A DNA stretch of 58,996 nt from Lachnospiraceae bacterium (GTDB taxonomy: Bacteria > Bacillota > Clostridia > Lachnospirales > Lachnospiraceae), in NCBI GenBank assembly GCA_910575445.1, contig CAJTFW010000015.1, positions 1 through 58,996 on the forward strand, in the 5' to 3' direction. The notes under the pieces are model-generated. The model was not told the DNA's origin. It saw only the letters and a list, made by a program, of their open reading frames with translations, and ran no database searches. Both the position numbers and the translations under genes were made by a program. Below are positions 17,051 through 25,344 of the stretch, one piece after another. Numbering within the stretch: position 1 is the first letter of the stretch; every line of letters begins with the position of its first letter.

Positions 17051-17220
17051 AGAGGACGCTCGCCACGACCTGGCAGATGTTCCTTCCAGACCCCGCTCTC
17101 GCTTAATGAACGCCTATAGCGGTACTAAATTCGCGACTGCGCGTAACCGCTTGCGCTCATTAAGTGCCGATGGCGTCCAATGGGTCTTGCAGGAACATCT
17201 GCCAGGCCATGTCGGGCTGT
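17051..17220. repeat. structured repeat element, copy A
   Basis: The copy starts AGAGGACGCTCGCCACGACC and has terminal stem arms CTGGCAGATGTTCC and GGAACATCTGCCAG around a core of about 110 bp (17080-17195). The core is itself an imperfect palindrome (CTTAATGA and TCATTAAG inside). Copy B lies 166 bp away in inverted orientation with a nearly identical core. No ORF of note lies within. It may be a MITE-like or REP-like unit or a structured RNA. Confidence 0.85.
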
Positions 17221-17386
17221 GTATTGGCTCCTATACATACGCTTCGGGCGGAACATTATGTTAGAATCCTTATTCTTTTTTCATGCCTTACCAACTTCGA
17301 TATATATACTGTGGGCAGAATACTACACCTATATACCATACACAGTATTATGTGATAGTGTCTTATATATTGTGGCTGGTAACAGT

Positions 17387-17555
17387 CAGCCAGGGCGGGA
17401 GGGGAGTAGGTTCCTGCAAGACCCATTGGACGCCATCGGCACTTAATGAGCGCAAGCGGAACGCGCAGTCGCGAATTTAGTACCGCTATAGGCGTTCATT
17501 AAGCGCGAGCGGGGTCTGGAAGGAACCTACTCCCCTCCCGTCCTAGCGTCCTCTA
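17387..17555. repeat. structured repeat element, copy B (inverted)
   Basis: This is the reverse complement of copy A across the core (about 97% by eye over some 115 bp) and the AGAGGACGCT end. Its terminal stem differs: GGGAGGGGAGTAGGTTCC and GGAACCTACTCCCCTCCC are perfectly complementary to each other but unlike copy A's arms. It ends about 20 bp after the last feo gene, so transcripts of the feo operon would run into it and fold. The 166-bp gap between the copies (17221-17386) is AT-rich and shows no gene. Confidence 0.85.
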
Positions 17556-17574
17556 TATTTCGTAACACTATATG

Positions 17575-17709
17575 TTACTCTCTCACCTTACACCCAGAGC
17601 ATCCACTACAGCCTGCACAGCGCTTTCCAGCCTTCTTATCCTTTATCATACAATACATTGCATTGCCAACAGCCAACAATACCAGAGCTCCTACTACAAT
17701 TGTTCCCAT
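17575..17709 (-). CDS. FeoB-associated Cys-rich membrane protein
   Basis: The 44-residue protein MGTIVVGALVLLAVGNAMYC... has one membrane helix (about 3-22) and a Cys-rich tail CAGCSGCSGC (residues 31-40) with four cysteines. Its ATG overlaps the FeoB stop by one base (TGATG), so translation is coupled. It matches the short FeoB-associated Cys-rich family of Firmicutes, thought to help FeoB, perhaps by handling iron or sensing redox state. The gene is shorter than many gene callers accept. Confidence 0.9.
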   Translation of the reverse strand: MGTIVVGALVLLAVGNAMYCMIKDKKAGKRCAGCSGCSGCKVRE

Positions 17710-19856
17710 CACACCTTTGCCATCCCTTTCATCTGCATCTTCACTTTCTTGTTCCCCTTAGCCGGGCGCACCAGAAGCCATATAAAACCAGCCAATATTA
17801 AGAGTGCTACCAAAAATCCCACTCCTACAACTCCAGTTGTTAAAAATGTACCAATCTGATAGATGCAAAGTGACACGCCATAGGCCAACAGACACTGATA
17901 ACCAATCGCAAACCATGTCCATTTTGCATTGTTCATCTCTCTGCGAATCGCTCCTATCGCTGCAAAACAAGGTGCACACAGAAGATTAAACACCAGGAAA
18001 CTATAAGCTGCTACTGCTGTATAGGAGCCAGCGAGTGTTCCCCATATTTCCTCGCCTTCTTCTGAGACCTCTGCAAAACCATACAAGACACCAAAAGTTC
18101 CCACAACATTTTCCTTAGCCACAAGTCCTGTAATCGCTGCCACCGCTGCTTTCCAGTCTCCCCATCCAAGTGGAATAAAAATCCAGGCAAATGCATTGCC
18201 AATACCAGCTAAGATACTATATTCCATCTCCACATCTTCTAACATCCGAAACTGTCCATCCACCCATCCAAAGTAGGTGGTAAACCATACCACAATCGTT
18301 GAAAGTAAGATAATCGTTCCAGCTTTTTTAATAAAGGACCAGCCTCTCTCCCACATACTGCGAAGCACATTGCTGATGGTTGGCATATGATAAGCCGGAA
18401 GCTCCATCACAAAAGGAGCCACATCGCCAGCGAACATCTTTGTCTTCTTTAAGATAATACCAGAGCATACAATCGCTGCAATTCCTACAAAATAAGCACT
18501 TGGTGCCACCCAGGACGCTCCATCAAAAAGCGCACCTGCAATCAGTGCAATAATCGGAAGCTTCGCGCCACAGGGAATAAAAGTCGTTGTCATAATCGTC
18601 ATTTTACGGTCGCGCTCATTCTCTATGGTCCTTGATGCCATCACACCAGGTACTCCACAGCCTGTGCCGATTAACATAGGAATAAATGATTTTCCTGACA
18701 GTCCGAATTTACGGAAGATACGGTCCATAATAAACGCTACGCGCGCCATATACCCACATGCCTCTAAAAAAGCCAAGAAGATAAACAGCACTAACATCTG
18801 TGGCACAAATCCAAGCACTGCACCAACACCGCCGACAATTCCATCTAATATCAGTCCCTGCAGCCAGTCTGCACAATTTATACTAACCAATACACTCTCT
18901 ATCGCCGGAGGAATCACCTCGCCAAATAACACATCATTTGTCCAGTCTGTAACAAATGTTCCAACCGTTGTCACAGACACATAGTACACTATCCACATAA
19001 CCACCGCAAATATCGGAAGTGCTAAGAAGCGGTTGGTCACAATCTGGTCAATCTTATCCGAAGTAGACAGTCCGCCTCTTGTCGCCTTTTTACAGCATTT
19101 GCCGATGATAGACGTGATAAAGCGATAGCGCTCATTTGTAATAATGCTCTCCGAGTCGTCATCTAATGCTTCCTCTAACGCAGTAACTATCCCTTCCACA
19201 TCAGGAACTGCGCTCATCTGCCCGCCAATCTTATCATCTCTCTCTAAAAGCTTAATTGCAAAGAACCTTTTCTGTTCTTCTGACACGCCGACAAGCTGCT
19301 GTTCAATATCCTGAATCACCTTCTCCACATCTTTATCGAACGTATGTACTACTCTTTGTGCCTGCCCAGAAGAAGCTGCCTGCACCGCTATCTCTGCTGC
19401 TTCTTTAATTCCTGTTCCTTTAAGCGCTGATATTTCCACTACTGGACACCCAAGTGCCTTGCTCAATTTATCTATAAAGACCTGGTCGCCATTCTTTTTT
19501 ACAATATCCATCATATTGACAGCCATAACCACCGGAATCCCAAGCTCCAAAAGCTGCGTAGACAGATACAGATTCCTCTCTAAGTTCGTGCCATCCACAA
19601 TATTTAAAATCGCATCCGGGCGCTCCCCTATCAGATAATTTCTCGCCACTACTTCCTCTAAAGTATACGGAGATAATGAGTAAATTCCTGGAAGGTCTGC
19701 AATCATCACATCCGAATGTCCCTTTAGCTTTCCTTCTTTTTTCTCTACGGTAACTCCCGGCCAGTTCCCTACAAACTGGTTTGAGCCAGTCAGTGCATTA
19801 AATAACGTCGTCTTGCCGCTGTTTGGATTTCCGGCAAGTGCAATCTTTATCGCCAT
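17709..19856 (-). CDS. feoB: ferrous iron transporter FeoB
   Basis: The 715-residue protein has an N-terminal GTPase domain with G1 GNPNSGKTT (8-16), G3 DLPG (about 54-57) and G4 NMMD, a helical regulatory domain, and a polytopic membrane part with the Gate motifs (FIPMLIGTGCGVPGVMA, and TFIPCGAKLP with its conserved Cys). It imports Fe2+ across the cytoplasmic membrane. It is the third gene of a feoA-feoA-feoB-Cys-rich operon. Length and motifs are normal. Confidence 0.97.
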   Translation of the reverse strand: MAIKIALAGNPNSGKTTLFNALTGSNQFVGNWPGVTVEKKEGKLKGHSDVMIADLPGIYSLSPYTLEEVVARNYLIGERPDAILNIVDGTNLERNLYLSTQLLELGIPVVMAVNMMDIVKKNGDQVFIDKLSKALGCPVVEISALKGTGIKEAAEIAVQAASSGQAQRVVHTFDKDVEKVIQDIEQQLVGVSEEQKRFFAIKLLERDDKIGGQMSAVPDVEGIVTALEEALDDDSESIITNERYRFITSIIGKCCKKATRGGLSTSDKIDQIVTNRFLALPIFAVVMWIVYYVSVTTVGTFVTDWTNDVLFGEVIPPAIESVLVSINCADWLQGLILDGIVGGVGAVLGFVPQMLVLFIFLAFLEACGYMARVAFIMDRIFRKFGLSGKSFIPMLIGTGCGVPGVMASRTIENERDRKMTIMTTTFIPCGAKLPIIALIAGALFDGASWVAPSAYFVGIAAIVCSGIILKKTKMFAGDVAPFVMELPAYHMPTISNVLRSMWERGWSFIKKAGTIILLSTIVVWFTTYFGWVDGQFRMLEDVEMEYSILAGIGNAFAWIFIPLGWGDWKAAVAAITGLVAKENVVGTFGVLYGFAEVSEEGEEIWGTLAGSYTAVAAYSFLVFNLLCAPCFAAIGAIRREMNNAKWTWFAIGYQCLLAYGVSLCIYQIGTFLTTGVVGVGFLVALLILAGFIWLLVRPAKGNKKVKMQMKGMAKV

Positions 19857-19924
19857 CTTTCCCTCCTTCTGGTTAGCCTATACTAACCCACAATCTTAAA
19901 AATAAGCTGCCCAAGACAGCCCTT

Positions 19925-20146
19925 TTATTGTACTTCTATCATCTGTGCATCCTCTTTTCGAAGTGACAGCTCATATCCACGCACGGTCACCTCTACAGGG
20001 TCGCCAAGTGGTGCTACCTTACGCACATACACCTGTGTTCCCTTTGTAAGCCCCATATCCATAATCCGGCGCTTCACCGCACCCTCTCCATGAAGTTTTA
20101 CTATCGAAACTGTATTTCCTACAGCGGTCTCTCTCAAAGTCTTCAT
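19925..20146 (-). CDS. feoA: FeoA family protein, second copy
   Basis: The 73-residue SH3-like protein (VSIVKLHGEGAVKRRIMDMGLTKGTQVYV...) matches FeoA, a cytosolic partner thought to modulate the FeoB GTPase. AGGAGG lies upstream of the ATG. It sits 68 bp before feoB and 17 bp after the other feoA-like gene. Two consecutive FeoA proteins are common in Clostridia. Confidence 0.92.
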   Translation of the reverse strand: MKTLRETAVGNTVSIVKLHGEGAVKRRIMDMGLTKGTQVYVRKVAPLGDPVEVTVRGYELSLRKEDAQMIEVQ

Positions 20147-20163
20147 CCCGTATTCCTCCTTTC

Positions 20164-20376
20164 CTAAGCCACCATAATCTTGTTGGCCAGTCCTCTGTCT
20201 AGTGCCACCCGAACTCCCTTTACCATCAAAATCATCCCGGCCACATTCTCTCCCACCACCAAGACCTCTGCCCCTGGTGCAAATCCCAGGTCCATCAGAT
20301 GCCGTATCACCTCATCCTTACCGCGAACCTTTATCACCATACGCTTCTCTCCAACACCCATCATCGCCAATGCCAT
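20164..20376 (-). CDS. feoA: FeoA family protein, first copy
   Basis: About 70 residues from the ATG at 20376, with GAGGAGG 7 nt upstream; an earlier in-frame ATG at 20394 has no site. It shares the FeoA SH3-like pattern (KVRGKDEVIRHLMDLGFAPGAEVLVV) but differs in sequence from the next gene, so it is a paralogue, not a recent duplicate. It is the first gene of the feo operon, directly behind an iron-box-like palindrome. Confidence 0.9.
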   Translation of the reverse strand: MALAMMGVGEKRMVIKVRGKDEVIRHLMDLGFAPGAEVLVVGENVAGMILMVKGVRVALDRGLANKIMVA

Positions 20377-20400
20377 CCCACTGCCTCCTCTCAAAAATGA

Positions 20401-20459
20401 AAATGAATATCATTTACATCTATATTATACTCATCACCCAAGTTAATGTCAACTAACTT
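20401..20459 (-). promoter_or_regulatory. feo promoter with two operator-like palindromes
   Basis: Minus strand: -35 TTGACA (20452-20447), 17-bp spacer, -10 TATAAT (20429-20424). The inverted repeat AAGTTA-N8-TAACTT (20440-20459) covers the -35 and resembles the arms of the DUF2325 operator. A perfect palindrome AAATGA-TAT-TCATTT (20415-20401) lies just downstream of the start site and looks like a Fur-type box. Iron-dependent repression by one or two regulators is likely. Confidence 0.8.
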
Positions 20460-20505
20460 TTTTCAAAATTCCTTATTTTTTGCCCTTTACTATCTCTCCT
20501 TACAG

Positions 20506-20551
20506 AAAAACCTGGAAACTCACACAAATAATCCTGTGTGAGTTTCCAGGC
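20506..20551 (-). terminator. terminator of the PPase gene
   Basis: Arms CCTGGAAACTCACACA (20511-20526) and TGTGTGAGTTTCCAGG (20535-20550) form a perfect 16-bp stem with an 8-nt loop, followed on the minus strand by TTTTT. It separates the PPase transcript from the feo promoter. Confidence 0.92.
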
Positions 20552-20559
20552 CTTTAAAA

Positions 20560-22203
20560 TCACTGCTGCAACACCGTAACAATACTAGGAATCAACTGTT
20601 TCTTCCTAGAAACCAGCCCCTTTAACTTAATATCCTCCATATCCTCCGGCAACTGAAATGCACTTCTTGCCACCTCTTTTGCTCTCTCCCCAAAGCAAAG
20701 CAGCTCTGTCTTCTCCTTCACAATATTAGTAAGCATCACATAGCACATCTCCACTTCCAGAGAAGCAAACTTCTTCTCTAGATACGGCACCAGTTTCTCC
20801 TTAATCTCCTGAAGTTCAATACTATTCATACTGTTAATCTGTGCCACAATAAACTCATGCTCATTTACTTCAAATTTCTTCTTATCCTGATTAAAAATCT
20901 CCTTCGGCGTCCGCGAGCTCATATCACTGCCTGCGCTAAACATATCCACCGCAAACTCTTCAATCTCCACTCCGCATATCGACGACAACTGCTCTGCTGC
21001 CGCCTGGTCTACGGGCGTACATGTAGGCGAACGGAACATCAGCGTATCTGACAAAATCGCCGCCATCAAAAGCCCTGCGATATTCTTTGGAATCTCCATT
21101 CCATTTTCCTGATACATCTGAAAGACTATCGTCGCCGTACAGCCAAGCGGCTGATTGCGAAAATACACAGGCTCTAGTGTCTCTAGCGTCCCTATCCTGT
21201 GATGGTCAATAATCTCTAAAATCTCTGCATGGTCAATCCCGTCAACCGTCTGACTCGCCTCATTGTGGTCCACCAGAATCACCCGCTTCTTGCGAAGGTT
21301 CAAAAGATTTCGTCTGGAAATCATCCCGACATAGTGATTATCCAAATCCAGAATCGGAAAATCCCGATACCGCTTCTGTCCCATAATCCCTTTGATATCT
21401 TCGGTCTTCTCCGTAAGCTTAAATGTCACTAATCCGTCCTGTTTCATAAAATGTGAGATGGGCATACTCTGGTTCATCATCCTTGCCACCGTAAATGTAT
21501 CATGTGGTGTCATAATAATGCTACAATTATGTTCTTGTGCCAGTTTTTGAATCGTCTTTGATACTTTTGCATCCATACAGACCACAATACATGCTGCATT
21601 CATCTCAATCGCACAGAGCTGCGACTCATAGCGATTCCCCAAGATAACCATATCTCCTTCATGCAGAAAGTCTTCCATCACATCTGGGTTTGCTGTGGCA
21701 ATCACCACTTCCCCCTGTTCAAAGACTGCATGCTCATCCCCATTTAGCAAGACGCCATCTAATGTCTCAATAATATTCTTATAGGAAGTTTTTGCAGCTG
21801 ACAGACTACGGTTATCATACACTTCCATATAGGCATTGGCAATATCTCCAATCGTAATCAGCCCCTGAAGATATTCTCCCTCCGTAATCGGAAGCGTCAC
21901 CACTCCTAATTCCCGCATCATATTCCACGCTTTTTTTAGAGACATCTGCCCTGATACGCCCTTTGTCTTGCGAATCTCGATATCTCTCACATCGGTCATC
22001 ACGTCTTCTACATATTTGGGCGCCGGCACCTGAAAAAAGTTTAATACATACTGTGTCTCCTGGTTAATCTGTCCTGCACGTGCAGGACAATATCCGCCTC
22101 CGTGCAAGCGGTTTTTAAGCTCTGCATAGGCAATCGCAGAGCAAATAGAATCAGTATCTGGATTCTTATGTCCAATTACATAAACGGGTGCTGTATCTGC
22201 CAT
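20560..22203 (-). CDS. manganese-dependent inorganic pyrophosphatase with CBS/DRTGG insert
   Basis: About 547 residues from the ATG at 22203 (AAGGAG 8 nt upstream). It is a DHH-family II PPase: GHKNPDTDS near the start, DHNEAS and IDHHRIG in the middle, and a DHHA2 C-terminal domain. Between the motifs lies a regulatory insert of two CBS motifs around a DRTGG domain (about 65-300), as in nucleotide-regulated CBS-PPases that AMP/ADP inhibit and ATP or diadenosine polyphosphates activate. It hydrolyses PPi in the cytoplasm. It is monocistronic, with its own promoter and terminator. Confidence 0.93.
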   Translation of the reverse strand: MADTAPVYVIGHKNPDTDSICSAIAYAELKNRLHGGGYCPARAGQINQETQYVLNFFQVPAPKYVEDVMTDVRDIEIRKTKGVSGQMSLKKAWNMMRELGVVTLPITEGEYLQGLITIGDIANAYMEVYDNRSLSAAKTSYKNIIETLDGVLLNGDEHAVFEQGEVVIATANPDVMEDFLHEGDMVILGNRYESQLCAIEMNAACIVVCMDAKVSKTIQKLAQEHNCSIIMTPHDTFTVARMMNQSMPISHFMKQDGLVTFKLTEKTEDIKGIMGQKRYRDFPILDLDNHYVGMISRRNLLNLRKKRVILVDHNEASQTVDGIDHAEILEIIDHHRIGTLETLEPVYFRNQPLGCTATIVFQMYQENGMEIPKNIAGLLMAAILSDTLMFRSPTCTPVDQAAAEQLSSICGVEIEEFAVDMFSAGSDMSSRTPKEIFNQDKKKFEVNEHEFIVAQINSMNSIELQEIKEKLVPYLEKKFASLEVEMCYVMLTNIVKEKTELLCFGERAKEVARSAFQLPEDMEDIKLKGLVSRKKQLIPSIVTVLQQ

Positions 22204-22237
22204 CTTTCCCACTCCTTCCTGTTATCTGGTCTCTTTT

Positions 22238-22266
22238 ATTCTAACATTGCCTTTTAGCAATTGCAA
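22238..22266 (-). promoter_or_regulatory. PPase gene promoter
   Basis: Minus strand: -35 TTGCAA (22266-22261), exactly 17-bp spacer, -10 TAGAAT (22243-22238), about 35 bp before the PPase ATG. Confidence 0.75.
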
Positions 22267-22424
22267 CAATTCTTTGCCGAACCCCTTTATTGATATTGCA
22301 CACTAAAACACATTTTTCGACAAGTTTTTTATGCAATTTCACAATAATTTTATAGTTTGTTCATATTTTAGACATATTTAGTTGGTATACTCTATCTAAA
22401 TTAAACAAATCCCTGATATTCAAC

Positions 22425-22480
22425 TTGACATTTAGATAAATTTTTTCATAATAGCCCCGGCATCCGTATTGCCGGGGCAC
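22425..22480. terminator. GC-rich hairpin 3' of the alarmone synthetase gene
   Basis: GCCCCGGC (22454-22461) and GCCGGGGC (22472-22479) form an 8-bp GC stem 20 bp after the synthetase stop. The T run on the minus strand is weak, so it may be an imperfect terminator. On the plus strand a TTGACA box (22425-22430) with a loose ATAATA 17 bp later points directly at the hairpin. The rest of 22267-22499 shows no gene. Confidence 0.5.
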
Positions 22481-22499
22481 TCCTCATTTTATATCTTAT

Positions 22500-23153
22500 C
22501 TATTCACCATCCATTCGCTTCATGGCTTCATTTAACGACATCATCTTGGCATCTAACTTTGAGATAATCGAAGCACATTCTTGTAACTCCCGCGCAAAAT
22601 ATCCTGGTGCATTTCCTTCGTATTTATAATAAATCTTATGTTCTAGGCTTGCCCAGAAATCCATCGCCATCGTTCGTATCTGAACTTCCACTTTGGTAGG
22701 AATCACCGCATCTGCAAGCGCTACCGGAATGGACAACAGCATATGATAGCTTTTATAACCGCTCTCTTTGGGTCTGCTGATATAGTCTTTGATGCTAAGC
22801 ACCGACAGATTGTCCTGTCTGGCAATCATATCCGCCACAAAATAAATCTCTGTAAAAAAAGAACAGGTAATACGAAGCCCTGCAATATCATTGACATACT
22901 CCACCATATCATCAATGCTTACCTGGTGCCCGTTCTTCTTTAGTTTCTTCATAATGCTCTCTGGTGTCTTTAGTCTAGTCTTTACATACTCTATTGGATT
23001 ATACGAATACACATGATTTAATTCCCGGTTTAATACCTCAACCCGGCTGTTCATCTGTATCAGTGCTGACTGATAGATAAACATTGCGGTCTCAAAACTG
23101 TCTTTCTCCGAGCGCTCATGGATATAATCCTGAATTGTCATCTCGATTGCCAT
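22500..23153 (-). CDS. small alarmone synthetase, RelA/SpoT domain (GTP pyrophosphokinase)
   Basis: The 217-residue protein consists of a single RelA/SpoT synthetase domain: TRLKTPESIMKKLKKNG, then NDIAGLRITCSFF and the ESGYKSYHM loop with EVQIRTMAMDFWASLEHK. It has no HD hydrolase, TGS or ACT domains, so it is a small alarmone synthetase like B. subtilis YjbM/YwaC. It makes (p)ppGpp (or pGpp) from ATP and GDP/GTP and affects the stringent response. It stands alone, with GGGAG before the ATG. Confidence 0.93.
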   Translation of the reverse strand: MAIEMTIQDYIHERSEKDSFETAMFIYQSALIQMNSRVEVLNRELNHVYSYNPIEYVKTRLKTPESIMKKLKKNGHQVSIDDMVEYVNDIAGLRITCSFFTEIYFVADMIARQDNLSVLSIKDYISRPKESGYKSYHMLLSIPVALADAVIPTKVEVQIRTMAMDFWASLEHKIYYKYEGNAPGYFARELQECASIISKLDAKMMSLNEAMKRMDGE

Positions 23154-23298
23154 TACTACCTACACTCCCTTAACGACTATATTATTCTGTCCCACTGGCA
23201 TAAAGCCGTACAAAATCATTATATCATGGAACCGCAGCAAAATATGCTAAATTTATCCAAATATTTGTACTTTATCCATATCTTCTGCAAAATACAGC

Positions 23299-24132
23299 CT
23301 ACCGCTTGTAATAATCATCCAGAAAGTGATAGTGTTCTTCTCCTTTGTGATAACTGATAATTGTATTTAAATTGACATTTTCCACACTGCGGAAAATATT
23401 TTTCTCAATTACAGGGCTGATATTTCGAAAACGGGCAATCAGCTCCTTCATCTCCTGGCGCTTAGAGTTGTTAGCTCCATGCTCATCCACCTCATACTGC
23501 TCTGTAAAACGACAGGCACACTGTAAAAAGTGCAGGTCATGATAACGCACCCAGTCTAGAATAGCAGCTTCATGTACCAGATACATCGGGCGAATCAGCT
23601 CCATCCCTTCAAAATTGGTGCTGTGAAGCTTTGGCATCATTGTCTGCATCTGTCCACCATAGAGCATCCCCATCAATATGGTCTCTATTACATCGTCAAA
23701 ATGATGTCCAAGCGCAATTTTATTGCAGCCTAATTCTTTTGCATGTGCATAGAGAAAGCCTCTGCGCATCCTTGCACACAGATAACAGGGATTTTCCTTG
23801 ATATCCACCACCACATCAAAAATATCCGAAGCAAAAACAGTGATAGGGATATGTAATAATCTGGCATTATCCTCAATGCGTTGCCGGTTTGCCGGATTAT
23901 AGCCTGGATCCATCACAAGGAACACCAGTTCGAATGGATATTTTCCATGGCGAAGCAGCTCCTGTAAAAGTTTGGCAAGTAGCATCGAATCCTTGCCGCC
24001 TGAGATACAGACTGCTATCTTATCCCCTTCCTGTATCAAATCATAGTTTTGAATCCCCTTAATAAAAGGGCGCCAAATATCCTTTCGGTATTTTTTGATA
24101 ATACTGCGCTCAATTTCCTGATAACGTTCCAA
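23299..24132 (-). CDS. TtcA-like tRNA 2-thiocytidine synthetase family ATPase
   Basis: About 277 residues from a TTG at 24132, with GAGGAG 7 nt upstream; the longer reading to 24183 has no site. It has the PP-loop SGGKDS (44-49) and the CxxC pair CYLC (116 and 119) that in TtcA helps hold an Fe-S cluster, followed by GHHFDDVIET and a CACRF motif. TtcA thiolates C32 of tRNA using an adenylated intermediate. Clostridial relatives are often longer-range paralogues, so the exact tRNA position is not certain. It is transcribed away from the next small gene. Confidence 0.85.
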   Translation of the reverse strand: MERYQEIERSIIKKYRKDIWRPFIKGIQNYDLIQEGDKIAVCISGGKDSMLLAKLLQELLRHGKYPFELVFLVMDPGYNPANRQRIEDNARLLHIPITVFASDIFDVVVDIKENPCYLCARMRRGFLYAHAKELGCNKIALGHHFDDVIETILMGMLYGGQMQTMMPKLHSTNFEGMELIRPMYLVHEAAILDWVRYHDLHFLQCACRFTEQYEVDEHGANNSKRQEMKELIARFRNISPVIEKNIFRSVENVNLNTIISYHKGEEHYHFLDDYYKR

Positions 24133-24200
24133 AACAGTTCTCCTCTTTACTTTCCCAAAGGAAGCCGATATACTAGGGAGCATAGAAAGGAGGAGTTCCT

Positions 24201-24467
24201 ATGTTCCGTGTATGGGGAAAAATTTATAAAAATAACCAGATGCTAAGAGATATTACCGTTGACTGTACAAAGGCAGATACCAGAACACATAAAGTCTTTC
24301 AGGCTTTAGATGACATCTGCTATGCCTTTGACTTAAGCAGGCCTGTATGGCTTGATTCCAACATCAAAGAATTTAAACGCCACGCGAAGACCCGCTTTCG
24401 TCAAGACAGTTTTATAGATGAAATTGACTTTGATTTTCTTGAATTTCACGTAATTGAAGAAGATTAG
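24201..24467 (+). CDS. hypothetical small protein
   Basis: The 88-residue protein has a strong AAGGAGGAG site before the ATG, no signal or membrane segment, and is rich in D, R and K (FRVWGKIYKNNQMLRDITVD...). It starts 68 bp from the TtcA-like gene, divergently, and its stop overlaps that of the DUF1002 gene by 4 bp in convergent orientation. I do not recognise the family. The clear ribosome binding site and tight packing argue that it is real. Confidence 0.75.
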   Translation: MFRVWGKIYKNNQMLRDITVDCTKADTRTHKVFQALDDICYAFDLSRPVWLDSNIKEFKRHAKTRFRQDSFIDEIDFDFLEFHVIEED

Positions 24468-25339
24468 GACTGCGCCATAAAATTCTGTATCAAATCCCAT
24501 ATAGAGGAGATAAAACGCGTGACAAAATTGCCGACTTTTTCTTTATCTAGTTTAATTCCAAGTTCATCAAGTTTGTCATAGAGTTCTTTGGCTTGATTTA
24601 CCAGCTGATTGGGGTCCATATCGAGCTTGCTCATCTTTAGCAGCAAGTCCACCACCTTGCTTACCTGCTCGTCTGTTAAATTCATCTCCATCTTCTCAGA
24701 TGCCTGTTCAACAAGAGAGGAGAGCTTCTCTGGGTCATCTAGTCCATTCTCAATCATCTGTTGTTTGAGATAGGCGATTAAATCGGATATTTGTTCGGTA
24801 TCAAGCTCTGACATCAGCTCTCCTGTCAGCACCAGTTCATCCGTAGCCACTGCAAAGCTATCTTCGCTGACGGTTGTACCACTATAAGTCTCATAGGCTT
24901 TTACTGCGCCAATCAGTGCCGCTGTACCACTGATGGAAAATGGTGCTGCCACAATCACTTTGGCATCCTCCACACCGGCAGTCAGAAGCGCATTGCGATA
25001 CATCGCAATCGTACAGTAATTAATATTGTGTGTCTCCACACTTAAGCCCACACCACTCTCTTGTGGAAGCAAAAGAACGGAAGATAATGAATGTGTCCCT
25101 ACCACAGAAGCGCCAAGCGATGCATCCAGATATTGATGCTCCATATCATTCGTAATATAGATAGTCTCATAAGAGGCTGCTTCTTCTTCGCTAATCCCCA
25201 TCTCTGCCAATACTGCTGCTTTTTGTTCTGCGCTTAAATCTGCACCAAGGGCAAGCACCGGAGCGCCGGCTGCACTTGCCTGAAGCCGAAAGGACATCAT
25301 ACACCCTACTGCCAGAAGCAACATAAACCATTTTCTCAT
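24464..25339 (-). CDS. DUF1002 domain-containing secreted protein
   Basis: About 291 residues from the ATG at 25339 (AAGGG 8 nt upstream; a GTG at 25348 is the alternative). It has a signal peptide (WFMLLLAVGCMMSFRLQASA, cleavage after ASA) and a DUF1002 body: VLALGADLSAEQKAAVLAEM, ...GVGLSVETHNINYCT, ...VIVAAPFSISGTAAL. The family is secreted in Firmicutes and has unknown function. It directly follows the alpha/beta hydrolase gene and may be translationally coupled to it. Confidence 0.85.
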   Translation of the reverse strand: MRKWFMLLLAVGCMMSFRLQASAAGAPVLALGADLSAEQKAAVLAEMGISEEEAASYETIYITNDMEHQYLDASLGASVVGTHSLSSVLLLPQESGVGLSVETHNINYCTIAMYRNALLTAGVEDAKVIVAAPFSISGTAALIGAVKAYETYSGTTVSEDSFAVATDELVLTGELMSELDTEQISDLIAYLKQQMIENGLDDPEKLSSLVEQASEKMEMNLTDEQVSKVVDLLLKMSKLDMDPNQLVNQAKELYDKLDELGIKLDKEKVGNFVTRFISSIWDLIQNFMAQS

Positions 25340-25344
25340 CCTTG

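Noticed and set aside
17051-17555. CRISPR-like repeats
   Set aside because: Only two copies in inverted orientation, no spacer pattern and no cas genes.
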